This document shows, in pieces, positions 1 to 11,545 of a DNA stretch of 64,000 nt. Position 1 is the first letter of the stretch; every line of letters starts with the position of its first letter. Below the pieces are notes generated by a model that had not been told where the DNA came from, did no database searches, and saw only the letters and a list, made by a program, of their open reading frames with translations. Both the position numbers and the translations under genes were made by a program. Where the stretch lies: positions 2,063,491 to 2,127,490 of the forward strand of contig JXTB01000005.1 of the NCBI GenBank assembly GCA_002914805.1. Direction: 5' to 3'. Source of the DNA: Parasponia andersonii. Its lineage: Eukaryota; Streptophyta; Magnoliopsida; Rosales; Cannabaceae.

Positions 1-474
1 GAGTTTCGAGGTATTATTATGGCAAGGAGGAATTGAGATAGCAAAGTATGACCCCAAGCGTAGGCTCTCTGTTACCGGTCAGTCATCCTAGAAGCAGCTT
101 ATCACAATACTGCCGGCTGAAATGCTAGATCTTCTATATGTGCATTTTTTTTCAACGCAAAAGATGCTATATCTTGCCAAAAAAATGGTTATGCAATTGC
201 ACCTATTGTCTTACCTAGGACGACACTTTACACTGTAAATAGCAGGTAAGTGTGCGGGATCCTGTACCTATGCTACAAAGCTACCTTAGTCCCAGGGGTT
301 GCAACAAGTTCTCCCTTGTTCGATTGACTATAAAATGGCTAAATTGGCACAGTTTCTGCCAAAAGCCTGTCTCCTCCACAACGGCGATGCTTAATTCTGC
401 CTAGGTATGGCCATTTGAGCTGTACTTATTGCCCGAGTATGTGGATAGTATTCTCACCAATAATCCGCCTCATG
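1..474. other. No gene seen; flank of satellite array
   Basis: No open frame of useful length and no recognisable motif. The stretch is mixed in composition, with a few pyrimidine-rich runs, and it leads directly into the tandem array that starts near 475. It may be part of the same larger repeat, but nothing here shows it. Confidence 0.4.
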
Positions 475-1600
475 TGTCAAAACCTTATCGTCGCCTCTAC
501 GATAAGTACCTTTCTATATGCAAGCTTCTGTTCTTATATGTAGTCTTTCCTGTATAGCTTTATACATTTTTCTATGCAGATGTCAAAACTTTATCATGCA
601 AAACTGATAAGTGCTTTTCTACATGGTTTTAAATCTCACATTTCTGAGTCTCTGCATGTAACTCTCCCTGCATGATTTTAACATATATCTATGCAGGTAT
701 CGAAACCTTATCATCGCCTCTATGATAAGTACTTTTCTACATGTTCAAGCTTCTATTCTTACATGTAGTCCTTCTTGCATAGCTTTACATATTTTTTTAC
801 AGATGTCAAAACCTTATCGCGTAAAGCCGATATGTACTTTTCTGCATGCTTTTAAATCTCACATTTTTGAGTCTCTGCATGTAGCTCTCCCTGCATGATT
901 TTAATATATATCCATACAGATGTTAAAACTTTATCGTCGTCTCTATGATAAGTAATTTTCTAGATCTTCAAGCTTCTATTCTTATATGTAGTCTTTCCTG
1001 CATAGCTTTATATATTTTTCTATGTAGATGCCAAAACCTTATCGTGCAAGGCCGATAAGTACTTTTCTACATGTTTTTAAATCTCACATTTTTGAGTCTG
1101 TGCATGTAGCTCTCCCTATATGATTTTAACATATAACCATACAGATGTCAAAACCTTATTGTCGTCTCTATGATAAGTACTTTTCTACATGTTCAAGCTT
1201 CTGTTCTTACATATAGTCTTTCCTGCATAGCTTTATATATTTTTCTATGTAGATGTCAAAACCTTATCGTGCAAGGCCAATAAGTACTTTTCTATATACT
1301 TTTAAATATCACATTTCTGAGTCTTTGTATATAGCTCTCCCTGTATGATTTTAATATATATCCATGCAGATGTCAAAATCTTATCGTCACCTTTTCAATA
1401 AGTATTTTTCTACCTGTCCAAGTTTCTGTCACTATATGTAGTTTTTCCTGCATAATATTACATGTTTTTCTATGCAGATGTTAAAACCTTATCGTGCAAA
1501 GCTAATAAGTACTTTTCTACATGCTTCTAAATCTCATTTTTTGAGTTTCTACACGTAGTTTATTTTCTCACTCTCACACGAGAGATTCCTTGCATGATTT
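475..1600. repeat. ~224-bp satellite-like tandem array made of two ~110-bp halves
   Basis: The motif TGTCAAAACCTTATCG, with variants, recurs at about 475, 698, 921, 1145 and 1371, so the period is 223-226 bp. A second half-unit version recurs at about 582, 804, 1029, 1253 and 1479. The higher-order unit is therefore a dimer of ~107-117-bp halves. Each half carries a short inverted repeat of the form TTATCGT-loop-ACGATAA, followed by AGTACTTTTCTACATG. The remainder alternates between two versions, one with CTTTCCTGCATAGCTTTA and one with GAGTCTCTGCATGTAGCTC. Copies differ by scattered substitutions, mostly transitions, so the array is not young. It may be a centromere-type satellite fragment or an internal repeat of a large retroelement; neither can be decided from this window. 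Confidence 0.85.
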
Positions 1601-1830
1601 TTCACACCTCTCTCATGCAACTATTTTAAAAACTTCATCATGACAAACTAATGAATATTCTTCTACATGCTTTTAAAGGTTGTACTCTCTAGATCTCCTA
1701 CATGTAGATAGTTTTCTCATTCCTAGCTATAAGCTAGTCTGCATGATGGTTTTTCATACTTTTTCCATGCAGTTATTTAAAAATCATAATGCTCCTTGTC
1801 TGATAAGTATCATGCCACAAACTACTGGTT
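1601..1830. repeat. Degenerate trailing copies of the satellite
   Basis: Phrases of the array recur with more change and wider spacing: CTTCATCATGACAAACTAATGA near 1630, TTCTACATGCTTTTAAAGG near 1660, CTCCTACATGTAG near 1695, TTTCCATGCAG near 1760 and CTTGTCTGATAAGTATCATGC near 1795. The array therefore decays gradually at its right edge and does not end sharply. Confidence 0.55.
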
Positions 1831-4216
1831 CTCCTTTTTCCACAAGTGGCATATTTTCTCACAAATACTGGCAATAATTTCTAGATGTTCTCTACCTTCT
1901 AAAACAGCTTTTCAAAACCTGATGATTTCTAAGAATTAAGTTCTTATTCTCAGATACTTCTTAAAAATATCATGAGTATGATTAATTTTTATGCAAATAT
2001 TTTTCAAGCATAAATAGTATGTTTTTGGCACCACTTCTTCTCCATCCTCATTGAAAAATTCAAAGAGGTTGTTAAAATATTGTACAAAATGCCATGGACT
2101 AAGTTTACCTCTCCCTGATAGTTATTCAAATTACTATGGAATGTATTCCTTCTAAAATATTATTTTTCTTCCCAACAATTTATTTAAAACACTGGGGATT
2201 TAATTTTATTTTCAAAATACTCGCAGTGCTTATCTTTCTTGGTTTGAATTTTTATCTCGACTAATTCCTCTGTTATGGAAGAAAATCATTTAGAAAAGCA
2301 GGAATGTCAAACCATGCAATTCCATCTCAAAGATATGCACTTCAAGTTCACAAAGGAAGTTCCTTGGATATCATTTACGTTGCATGAAGTCTTCACCAGG
2401 CCACGGTATATAGGCTACTATATTGAGACCCAATGGGCCATCATGACTTCAACAAGGTTTGAAATCTATTTTAGGTTTTTACTAGTGTCATTAGAAAGGT
2501 CTAATTATATTTTCACATTTTTTGGCAAAAGGTTTAGAAAATGACCCATGAATCATGTGGTATGCATGATTTCTAATAGTAGTATTGTTTTTTCTTTAAA
2601 AAAAATCCCTTTATATTTTTTTTAGACCGAGCCTCTTATGGCCCATCTAATTCTTTAAATACCACTTTTTAGGCCTTATACCACATTTTCATGCTCACTC
2701 TCATGTTTGCTTATTGCTTTGTAATGTGTTGCAAACGTGTCTTTTAAATGTGCTATTTTGCTGTGCTCATTTAATGCTTTTGGGCCGAGGCTCCTTGACC
2801 TCACTTATGTCCCAAAATACCACTCTTATATGTTGGGATATGATCTTTGCACTTATCTCCTCCTTTTGGTCAACTATGTACATTATCTTTACATGCATTT
2901 TGGTGCTAATCTTGTACTTGGATGTGATTATTCTCATACACACCTATTATTACTTTGGGTCTTAGTCATATTTATATACACCATTATGGTTATCTTTCAA
3001 AATCTTGAGCATGATGCAAAACCCAAGAGTACCATTGCATTTGTCCAAAATTTTTCACAAAAATTCTCTAGGCCGGCACCTTTTGATAGCTTCCATTCCC
3101 TTTTTTACCTTGAATTCTTTTTAACCCATGGTCATACTGCATGATGTTTGATCAAGTTTTCGGGTTCTCTTACATTTTTAGACAAAGTAAAGAGAGAGAG
3201 AATTTCTCTAATTCATAAAATTTTATTTTATAAAATATAAAATTACATGGGGACATTTTTCTTAAAATATAAAATTACATAGAATTAGCATATTTTCTTT
3301 CCTACTCTAATACTAATTCCTTTTCTAAAAGTTTCAGATGATTACACTCCTTAATTTTTAAAATTCCTAACGGTTATGGAAGTCTAACTTCCATGACTAT
3401 CTTGTTTTAGGCTTTGTAACCTAAAACAAGAATTTTTTATAATAGGTCATGGCTCATTATCCATGAGTCGCTAATCTCCCTCTTCCTTCTCGCTAGAGAC
3501 TTTGCTTTATTGGTAATCAATGGATAAAAGAAAAAGTGTTCAGTAAGCCAAAGGAACCTTCCTCTTAGATGTATCAACAACAATGTTGATAGAAATATCT
3601 AAGAGCTTCTAATCTTCATTCGGGGATTTATTGCGACCCTTGAGCCGTGCTATGTCTCTTAACTCTTCAATGGAGCCTTATGGTGCATCCTTGCTCCTCC
3701 AATCCATGGTAGTGCCCTACAATGTCTCCATGCAATTTTCTCGAGCTAAGTATGAGGACAATACTTTTGAAGCTCTCTTTTTCATTTTAGCTTTTATGGA
3801 AAACACTTGATCTTGTTTCTTTTCCATTTTTCCTCTCTCTCTCTTTATTTTCGAAATACTCTCTCTCTAAAAATTTTCTCTTTTCCTCTCATTCTCTCCC
3901 TCGGTTTAAAGGATTAGGGACTGAGGCAAGTCCCATGTATGGCTTAAATAGCCATGCAACCCCATGAGATGAAGCCCTTGGCCTCTCTGCTCCTCTCTCA
4001 TTCTTTTGAGCTTTCAAATATGCATTTCATTCTAGGAAAAGAATCTAATCACACATACACATAAAGCCAGAAATGTTATAGCATTCATTGCTATCTTTCC
4101 ATTTGAAATGACCACAAAATAGTTAAGGATGTTGCCATCTATTATGCAACTTTTTTCTTTACACTTCTCTTTGTCCACTTGCACCATCATTCAATTATAT
4201 ATGTAATACTTATCTC

Positions 4217-4220
<4 letters not shown>
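1831..4220. other. No recognised gene; AT-rich unassigned DNA
   Basis: Open frames at 2275-2544 and 2714-3144 have no domain, signal or family resemblance that I can see and look like chance frames in pyrimidine-rich DNA. The part at 3150-3480 is AT-rich, with a purine-rich GAGAGAGAG run near 3192. The part at 3600-3800 has less biased composition and could be retroelement-derived, but no motif supports a call. Confidence 0.4.

Positions 4221-4288
<68 letters not shown>
4221..4288. repeat. Compound microsatellite (AT)n(GT)n
   Basis: An uninterrupted AT run covers about 4221-4272 and is followed directly by GT repeats to about 4288. The open frame that reads through it as alternating Tyr-Ile and Val-Cys is an artefact of the repeat. 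Confidence 0.95.
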
Positions 4289-4289
<1 letters not shown>

Positions 4290-5189
4290 ACTCTCAGGTT
4301 TCTACACTATAAAGTAGCTGAAATGCCCACTATTCGTCCATGCTTTTCTCTTCTTACAAAGCTTAAAGCTTTCTTGTCTTTCTTGTGGCTGCCCAAGCTA
4401 CTTGGTGAAGATAGGTGTGTAGCTTTTGTGCTAACACTTCACCACTTATATGCCTTATCACATCTACTCTTCACTTGCTTGTAACCTTGACCGAGGGCAA
4501 TAACTCTCCTTCCTAGTATTCTCGGCTAACACCTAAGCTAGGTTGATGCCATTTTCTTTTGTTTCTTTCTAAGGTGTCTCGAAACATTGGCATAATACTC
4601 AAGCATATCCATATACTAATACCACCTGAAATGGTTTTATTCTTTGGATACTTTTATTTTTGGACAAACTAAGGGAAAACTATACTAGGATTTTCGTGTA
4701 GTGCCCTCTTGGATATGTTTCTCCCATGCATGTATACTACATCTTTGCATGAATATTTTTATTACAAAATCAATTAGAGAGAGATTTTTGCTTCATGCAT
4801 ACACTTTTTGACCATTAATTTATTAAGTACCATTGCTAAATTAAATTTGGAATACTAGCTACATTATTATTTTGTTGTCTTATACTTGGATTAAAGTCTA
4901 ATATTTTCATTGGCAACAAATTATATGCTTTAAAGTGTTCATTACTATACTTGTTTGGGTGCCTTATATCTTTGCAAAATATAAGCAAACCTTATGGGTG
5001 ATTCTTGGTTAAGCTGTTATTTGGGTTTCAATTTAGCATTCCTCTTTTAAACAATAAAATCATGTACTTGCGTTTCTCCAAAATAATTGTTGTTATGATA
5101 TTTTTTCGTGTTAGAAGCCAGGGAGTGCATTTATATATTTGCTTGCTTTTCTTTAAAATATAGTCATACGTATATATATGTGTGAAGGC
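4289..5189. other. No gene seen
   Basis: AT-rich DNA with no frame, promoter-gene pairing or repeat that I can support. The right edge adjoins the probable 3' end of the minus-strand transcription unit at 5190-5941. Confidence 0.4.
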
Positions 5190-5906
5190 AAGCTTTTCTT
5201 TATTTATATCATGTTGAGTTTACAAGGCTCGAGGTATTTCATTTTACAAAATACTCTCCTCATTAGTACATAAGAAGACCTCGCTTAACAAAAAAAGCTT
5301 TAGTGTCTGTGGTGCCAACAATTCGGATACCTTTGAGGTCCTCGTCAGCTTGTAGAAGATTGAGCACCGTAGTATGGAGGCTGTGGCTCCACATAGGACA
5401 CTAACATTGGCACTAGAATCATTCGGCTTCGAAGATCCAGTATAACTCCCACGAATGGTCGATCTCCTTATATGCTTCCATAAAGTTTTCCTCTACCATC
5501 TTTAGATTTGCCTCTAGAATGGCAATCTTTTGCTCCATGTAGGAATAGATCTCCAAAACATGCTCGAAAGTATGAGTAGCATATATTTCAAGCTTTTGGA
5601 TCCTTTGGACATAGTAGTGCAATTCTGCTTGAGACCATAATTGCATCTCGATCAACTACTTACTCAAGGCATTAACTTGAGCCTAGAGATTGTTGATGCT
5701 TGCTTGGTCTACTCGAAGAGATACTGGCATTGTGGAGGAGACGATGATGAACTCAGTATTATGTCCAATGAACTACTTAGAGGATATGGTGAAGGAGAAT
5801 ACGAACCTCTCAAGGATATGCCTGACGAGCCCGAGTTTGAACTAGGAGCCATAACTGGAAATGGAAACAGATAGATGTGATTGAGATATAATCGAGAGGA
5901 AGACAT
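5190..5906 (-). pseudogene. Decayed retroelement-like gene: Ser/Pro-rich head plus coiled-coil segment
   Basis: Reading the minus strand from an ATG at 5906-5904 gives a 65-residue Ser/Pro-rich frame (MSSSRLYLNH start, then SSNSGSSG and SYSPSPYPLSSS) that ends in a stop at 5709. A second frame runs from 5655 to 5419; it is rich in Glu, Gln and Leu and looks like a coiled coil (for example QKIAILEANLKMVEENFMEA). Together they resemble the one-ORF proteins of non-autonomous plant LTR elements, where a Ser/Pro-rich head precedes a coiled coil. This is a resemblance from memory, not a verified match. Stops and a frame change break it. A TATA box lies 27 bp upstream of the ATG, and AATAAA occurs on this strand near 5200, so the unit has a plausible start and polyadenylation region. 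Function is unknown. Confidence 0.4.
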
Positions 5907-5932
5907 GGCTTATGAAACATATGTGAGACCCT

Positions 5933-5941
5933 CTATTTATA
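5933..5941 (-). promoter_or_regulatory. TATA box (TATAAATAG) of the minus-strand unit
   Basis: TATAAATAG reads on the minus strand 27 bp before the ATG at 5906. The spacing is short for a cellular gene but ordinary for compact LTR-type promoters. The same octamer core occurs in the other LTR-like segments of this window (12341, 13176, 24344, 53291). Confidence 0.5.
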
Positions 5942-6424
5942 ATGCTTGATGAGCTCAGGCGAATCACATTCACCAAAGTTCAGGGGACTTAATGTTTTGA
6001 GGTTTTCCCAATTTTTGAGATTAATCCTAAAATGAAAATCATAAGTAATTAAGCAAGGCTTAAGCAAGCTTAGTGGAACTTCATGTGCCATGGGACAAAA
6101 CAACATAAATTTAAGAAAATGACATGAAGTATATCCAAAACTACATGTCATTTAAGCTCTTTTCCACCCATGCTTGAACTCTAAGCCATTGAAGAAAAAC
6201 TACATGTTATTTGGAACTGAACTACTTGTCGTTTTTGGAGCACCTCTAGCTGAAGCCAACTACATGCTATTTAATCCTTCATGCAAGCTATATGTAGCTT
6301 GTGCACAAGCTATCCAAGTGTGCTAGACGACCCTAAAAAACTCTAGAAGTCTCCAACCTGCTCACCAAAATCTTGTAGCTACAAGTACTTGTTGCCTAAG
6401 ATCTTCTATATTAAGCAAGCTTAA
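5942..6424. other. Probable U3-like flank into which element 1 inserted
   Basis: Upstream of the minus-strand TATA box. The phrase TGACATGTAGTTT and its variants recur (about 6135, 6195, 6225, 6255 on the minus strand), as repeated elements do in LTR promoters. The right edge is the target site of element 1: the last four bases, TTAA, recur directly after the element at 12220. Confidence 0.35.
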
Positions 6425-7080
6425 TGTTACGCCCCATTCATTTGGCTCTCCAAAATCCAAATATTGCTGCTCATGGCTCTAAGATCTTCTATATATACTT
6501 CTCACCCATAAGGATAGAGGAAGACCCTAGAACGTGGTGGATACTTCTAGAATGTTCAAGAGAGGTCTTGGTCATGCTAGAAAACTCTAGATAGCACTAC
6601 TAAGTCCTAGAAATCTCTAGACAAGACCGGATAGTGCTAGATGGATTGAGACGGTCTTAGAAGCTCTTAGAATGACTTAGAAGAGCCAAGATGGTAGGTG
6701 AATCTCCTAGAAGGATCTAGGCCATACTTGTTCTAGATTTCTCCATGTAAATATCTTTGTAGATATTTCTACTTTATTTAGGAATATTCTAGACCCTTTA
6801 TAAGATTATGCTACTTGGCCCAATCATAACCCTTGGTTAGTTTAGGCTTTGCCTATATAAAGGACTCTTTGGGTTCATTTGCACACAAGTCTCATTTGTG
6901 ATATTTGTAAGCATTTTAAGAGTAATACAAAGCCATTTATTTACTCAAACTCTATTATCCTTATCACTTTGTCTCAAAACTTACTCTAAGTCCCTTTCTT
7001 GAGTATTGGTAGGCTGACTTAGTATAACAGACTATGCTAAGTGCCGCACGATTGTCTAGTTTGAGGCCAAGGTTGTGACA
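6425..7080 (+). repeat. 5' LTR of element 1
   Basis: 656 bp, beginning TGTTACGCC and ending GGTTGTGACA. A TATATAAAG promoter motif sits at 6854-6862. Repeated CTAGAA/TCTAGA phrases fill the 6530-6720 U3 part. The end is fixed by the primer-binding site that follows and by the matching 3' LTR. Confidence 0.92.
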
Positions 7081-7083
7081 GTG

Positions 7084-7095
7084 TGATATCAGAGC
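7084..7095 (+). other. Primer-binding site, initiator-Met tRNA
   Basis: TGATATCAGAGC matches the plant initiator-Met PBS TGGTATCAGAGC except for one base and starts three bases after the LTR. Element 2 has the site without the mismatch. Confidence 0.88.
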
Positions 7096-7143
7096 TTTAG
7101 TTGCTCATTATATCTTAGTGGTTCTATTGTCTATATGAAGACC

Positions 7144-8435
7144 ATGGTTACAACTCTTGACCTGGTCGAAGTTGGTGCTTCGAACGTGGGCATGATGAAG
7201 GGAAGAATGGTGCTACTCATGGCAAATCAAGGGATATGGTGACTAGCTTGGAGGCTAGAATGTCCCAACTAGAGTCCAACTTGGGCACGTTGGGCGAGCG
7301 AGTAAATGATCTAGATGGTCATTGCGACAGTTTAGAGACCAAGGATACAGAGATCCACAGCGGCATCAAAGATATGCTTGGTGAGCTATAGTCTGACTCA
7401 AGGCGTGAGATCTAGTCCCTCCATTCAGAGATTGCCAAGGTATGAGATCTCTTCCAAAGAGAACTTACTAATGTTTTACTTAGAGTAGATAAGATGGGTG
7501 GTGATCTTGCTTTGTGCAAGCAAGCGGTGCCCACGAGGGTGACCATTATAACAACCATTGAGGCAAGGAAGGTCGAGATGCCTAAACTAAAGTCTTTTAA
7601 TGGTACTCTAAATGCTCAGGAAGTTGAGAACTTCCTATAGGGACTCGAGCAATACTTTGAGGCCGCCGGTGTGACGGACAATGCCAGTAAAATTCGTAAT
7701 GTTGCCTTGTATCTACCTCCACCATAGCATGGCGGTATCGGTTAGATACATGGAGAAATGCAACAAGGGGTATACACTATAGCCACCTTTGATGACTTCA
7801 AGAAAGAGCTAAAGAGACAATTCTTCCTGGAGAATGCCGAAGAGGAGGCGAGAAGTCGTCTTCACCACCTTAAGCAATCTGGTTGTGAAAGAGACTACAT
7901 GAAAGAGTTTACCACACTCTTGCTTGAAGTCCATGACACTTCAGATAAAGATGCCTTATTCTTATTCATGGATGGTCTTCAGAATTGGACCAAGTTAGAG
8001 CTCAAGCACCGTGGTGTCCAAGACTTGGCTGATGCTATTGCTGTAGTCGAGAGCCTTGTTAATTACTTTACCAAAAAAGACCTTTCTAAGGCCAAAGACA
8101 AGAAGAGTGATGGAGTAAAGAGTGGGGGAGAGCAAGCAAAAGGAGGAAAATAGAACAAAGATCGTTCCTCCTACAAGCACAAGGACAAGGGTAAGGAGAA
8201 AGAAGATCGTGACTTCTCCAAGCCAAGAGTGAAGTGCTTTCTTTGCAATGGGCTATATTGGACACGCAAGTATCCTAAGAAGAAAGCTCTCAATGTATTA
8301 ATTGCCTCTGAGCTAATCCAAGAAGGAGGTGATAGAGAAGATGGTGGTGCACGTGTTGGTTCCTTCCAACTCCTTAATGCCTTACAATCGGCCCTAAGTC
8401 ACAAGCTAAGGGCCTACTCTTTGTGGATGCAATAA
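7144..8435 (+). pseudogene. gag: Element 1 gag
   Basis: The capsid protein that packages the element RNA. The likely start is ATG 7144. The readable parts are an N-terminal coiled coil (SLEARMSQLESNLGTLG region, about 7240-7320), a retrotransposon-gag core (TFDDFKKELKRQF, then EEEARSRLHHLKQ at about 7788-7880 and DKDALFLFMDGLQNW at 7945-7990), and a C-terminal zinc knuckle at about 8232-8270. The knuckle reads CFLCNGLYWTRKY: the first two Cys are kept, but the His is Tyr and the last Cys is Tyr, so it could not bind zinc normally. In-frame stops lie at about 7389, 7412, 7638, 7726 and 8152, and the frame changes at least once. The start of the element 2 gag is similar but differently frameshifted. 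Confidence 0.85.
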
Positions 8436-9049
8436 TCAATGGCAAGGCCATAAAAGCCTTGGTTGACATGGGTGCATCCCACAACTTTATCTCTATCGAG
8501 GAAGCTAGGTGGTTGGGCTTATCAGTGTCCAATAGAGAAAGCTCCCTTAAGGTAGTAAATTCAATAGCATGCCCTATCCATAGGGTTGCTCATGGTGTTA
8601 AGGCTAGCCTAGGTGCATGGGTTGGCCAACTTGACTTATCAGTGGTGCAAATGGATGATTTTGCAATAGTGCTTGGTTTAAAGTTCCTTGATGCAGTGCG
8701 GACATTCCCTGTTCCTTTTGCCAACTCTATGTGCATCATGGATGGTGAAAAGGCTTGTGATGTACCAACAAAGGTGTCAACAAAAGCGGGAAATAATGTA
8801 CTTTATGTACTTCAATTCAAGAAGGGCTTGAGAAGAGAGGAGGAAAGTTACTTGGCCATTCTAAAGGAGCACGATAATGAAGAATTGGAACCTCAAGGTG
8901 ACTTGCCCATGAAGGTGCAAGCTGTCTTGGATGAATTCCAAGATGTGATACCGAACGCCCTGCCCATGCAACTTGCACCTAGAAGGCAGGTGGATTATGA
9001 AATCGAGCTTGAGCCAGGCACAAGGCCACCTGCGATGAGTCCCTATTAA
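8423..9049 (+). pseudogene. pro: Element 1 aspartic protease and linker
   Basis: The frame is 208 residues long. Near its N-terminus is the protease core ALVDMGASHNFIS, where chromoviruses normally have D-T-G. The catalytic-triad Thr has become Met (ACG to ATG, a C-to-T change). A linker follows that matches the element 2 copy (VLGLKFLDAVRTFP, then RREEESYLAILKEHD) and runs up to the SPY that normally continues as SPYRMAP into the reverse transcriptase. Here a TAA at 9047-9049 separates the two. This domain would cleave the polyprotein. Confidence 0.85.
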
Positions 9050-10240
9050 ATGGCCCCTCTAAAGTTAGCGGAACTCTTAAAACAACTAAAAGAGTTGCTT
9101 AATACAGGTTTCATCAGGCCCTCTAAAGCTTCTTTCAGTGCCCTAGTGTTGTTCCAGAAGAAGAAAGATGGCTCACTAAGGATGTGCATTGATTATCGGG
9201 CTCTTAATAAAGTGATGGTGAAGAACAAGTACCCCATCCCACTGATTGCTGACTTATTCGATCAACTTGGGAATGCTAGATACTTCTCAAAACTTTATCT
9301 GCAATCGGGGTACTACCAATTGTGCATAGTAGTCAAAGATAAGCCCAAGACCATGTGTGTGATGAGATATGGTGCTTACGAGTTCTTAGTTATGCCACTT
9401 GGTCTTACTAATGCACCTGCTACCTTCTACACCCTTATGAATCAGTTATTCCATCCCTACCTTGATCGGTTCATGGCAGTCTATCTTGATGATATAGTCA
9501 TCTATAGCAAGACCATGGAAGAGCACCTAGAACATTTGAGGAAGATGTTCGAGGTCTTGATAGGATACTAACTATTCATCAAGAAAGAGAAGTGTTCCTT
9601 CACCTAGGAGAAAGTGATGTTCCTAGAGCATAAGATAAAGGAAGGGAAATTTATGATGGATGAAGCTAAGGGACAACCCATTCAAGAGTGAGAACCTCCT
9701 ACTAAGATGCTAGAGTTGAGATCTTTCCTAGGACTTGTAAACTACTATAGGTAGTTCATCAAGTTTTACTTAGCAAGAGTAGTGCCACTCACTAACCTGC
9801 TCAAGAAGGACAAGTCTTGGGAGTGAACACCTGAGTATCAAGTTTCATTTAAAGACTTGAAGAAGGTAGTAAGCGAAGAGCCGACTCTCAACTTACCCGA
9901 CCATTCTAAGACAATAAGCTTCACATGGATGCCTCTGACTTTGCTATTGGTGGAGTACTAATGTAAAAAGGCATCCCATTGCTTATGAAAGCCGCAAGCT
10001 CAATGACACTGAGAGATGCTACACAGTGCAAGAAAAAGAAATGCCTGCCATTATCCATTGCCCAAGGGTATAACGACACTACTTGTTGGGTACTCACTTC
10101 ACAATCATGATTGACAATGTAGCCACAAGCTACTTTCAAACTCAGAAAAATTTGAGTCCCAAGCAAGCTCTGTGGTAAGACTTCTTAGCAGAATTTGATT
10201 ATAGGCTTGAATACAAGCCTGGAAAGCCAATATGGTGGCA
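9050..10240 (+). pseudogene. pol: Element 1 reverse transcriptase and RNase H
   Basis: The polymerase fingers and palm are readable: [20 protein letters not shown], then [13 protein letters not shown], then [17 protein letters not shown], then the catalytic YLDD at 9482-9493. In motif A the usual L-D-L is L-Y-L (Tyr codon 9296-9298), so one of the three catalytic aspartates is lost. From about 9570 stops accumulate through the connection and RNase H parts. These remain recognisable by LRSFLGLVNYY and TDASDF-like sequence near 9930, VQEKEMPAIIHC-like sequence near 10030, and the terminal NMVASALSRKAEL near 10225-10262. Confidence 0.87.
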
Positions 10241-10429
10241 AGTGCTCTAAGTAGAAAGGCAGAGCTGGTCGCCTTAAGCAGGCCTGATAGCAATTTGATA
10301 GAGAAAATCAAGGAAGGACTAGAACACGATATTCTTGCTAAGAGCCTACTTCCCCTAGTGAAGGAAGGAAAGGCGAGACACTTTTGGTTGAGCAACAGAC
10401 TTTTCTATGCCAAAAGTAATTGACTCTAT

Positions 10430-11545
10430 GTACTCAAGTGGGGGAACTTAAGGAAAGAGTTTATTAAAGAGTGCTATGATTCTTTATGTGCTGGTCACCC
10501 AGGTCAGAAATGCACTCTCGCTCTTATCAAAGCTACCTATTATTGGTCTCAACTAAGGGATGATATTGAGGTCTATGTATGAACTTGTCTTGTGTGCCAA
10601 CAAGACAAGATGGAACAATAATCACCAGACAGATTGTTAGAACCTTTCCCCATTCCTGAAAGGCCGTGAGAGAATGTTTTCATGGATTTCATCACCAGCC
10701 TGCCTAAGTCGAAGGGCTTTGGTAGTATTATAATGGTAGTTGATTGCTTCAGCAAGTATGCCATTTTCATACCTGCTTCATTTGATTATCCCACCGATGA
10801 GACTGCATGGCTCTTTATGAAGTATATCGTAAAGTTCTAGGGAGTCCTGGTGAACATCGTAAGTGATCATGACCCCTAGTTCACTAGAAGATTTTGGACT
10901 GAATTATTCAAGTTGATGGGTTTAGACTTGAACTTTTCTACTAGCTTTCACTCCTAAAGCGATGACTAGACAGAGAGGGTGAACGCCTCGCTGGAGCTAT
11001 ACTTGAGGCACTTTGCAAGTGCCAATAAAAAATATTAAGCAAAATTACTTGATGTAACCCAATTCTATTTTAATCTCTAAAGGAGCGAGTCTGCAGGCAA
11101 GAGTCTCTTCGAGATAGTCATGGGTTAATAACCTATGACTCCATATGTCTTAGCAGCAAATTATGGTGGAAAAAGTCCTACGACATTCAAGTTTGCTAAG
11201 ACATATCAAAGGTCTATTTTTGGTATTCAAGCATGTGGGAAAGGCCTCATATAAGCTTTAACTCCCTACCAAGTTAAACATTTTCTCCGTCTTCCATGTT
11301 AGCATGCTAAAACCCTACCATAGAGATGAGGAAGTTCCTTTAAGGGATAAATCCAAAAGAGCTCCTACTGTGGCTGGCCAATCGCTTGATCCACCAACGT
11401 GGTATGCCTAATTATCTAGAATACTTAGTGAATTAGAAAATTTTGCCTAAGGCTGAGGCTAGCTGGGAGTATGAGGATGCTTTATGGCAATTCAAAAACC
11501 ATATCGAGCGGTTCAAAGTCAATGGCATGACGAGAATGTTGCGAA
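10430..11545 (+). pseudogene. pol: Element 1 integrase with chromodomain-like tail
   Basis: The integrase inserts the cDNA. The N-terminal zinc-finger region (CYDSLCAGHPGQKCTLALIK), the WSQLRDDIE part with the Cys pair TCLVCQQDK, and the catalytic core (FMDFITSLPKSKGF, then VVDCFSKYA) are readable between 10470 and 10790, with several stops. A GKSLFEIVMG stretch appears near 11095. The last ~100 bp encode ASWEYEDALWQFKNHIERF, the typical end of a chromovirus chromodomain, which targets integration to modified histones. At least ten stops and several frame changes are present. Confidence 0.82.

Noticed and set aside
2714..3144. Overlapping open frames of 83 and 135 codons
   Set aside because: No start context, domain or family resemblance, and pyrimidine-rich DNA readily gives such Leu/Phe/Tyr-rich frames.
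4179..4484. 101-codon frame with Tyr-Ile repeats
   Set aside because: Produced by the (AT)n(GT)n microsatellite.
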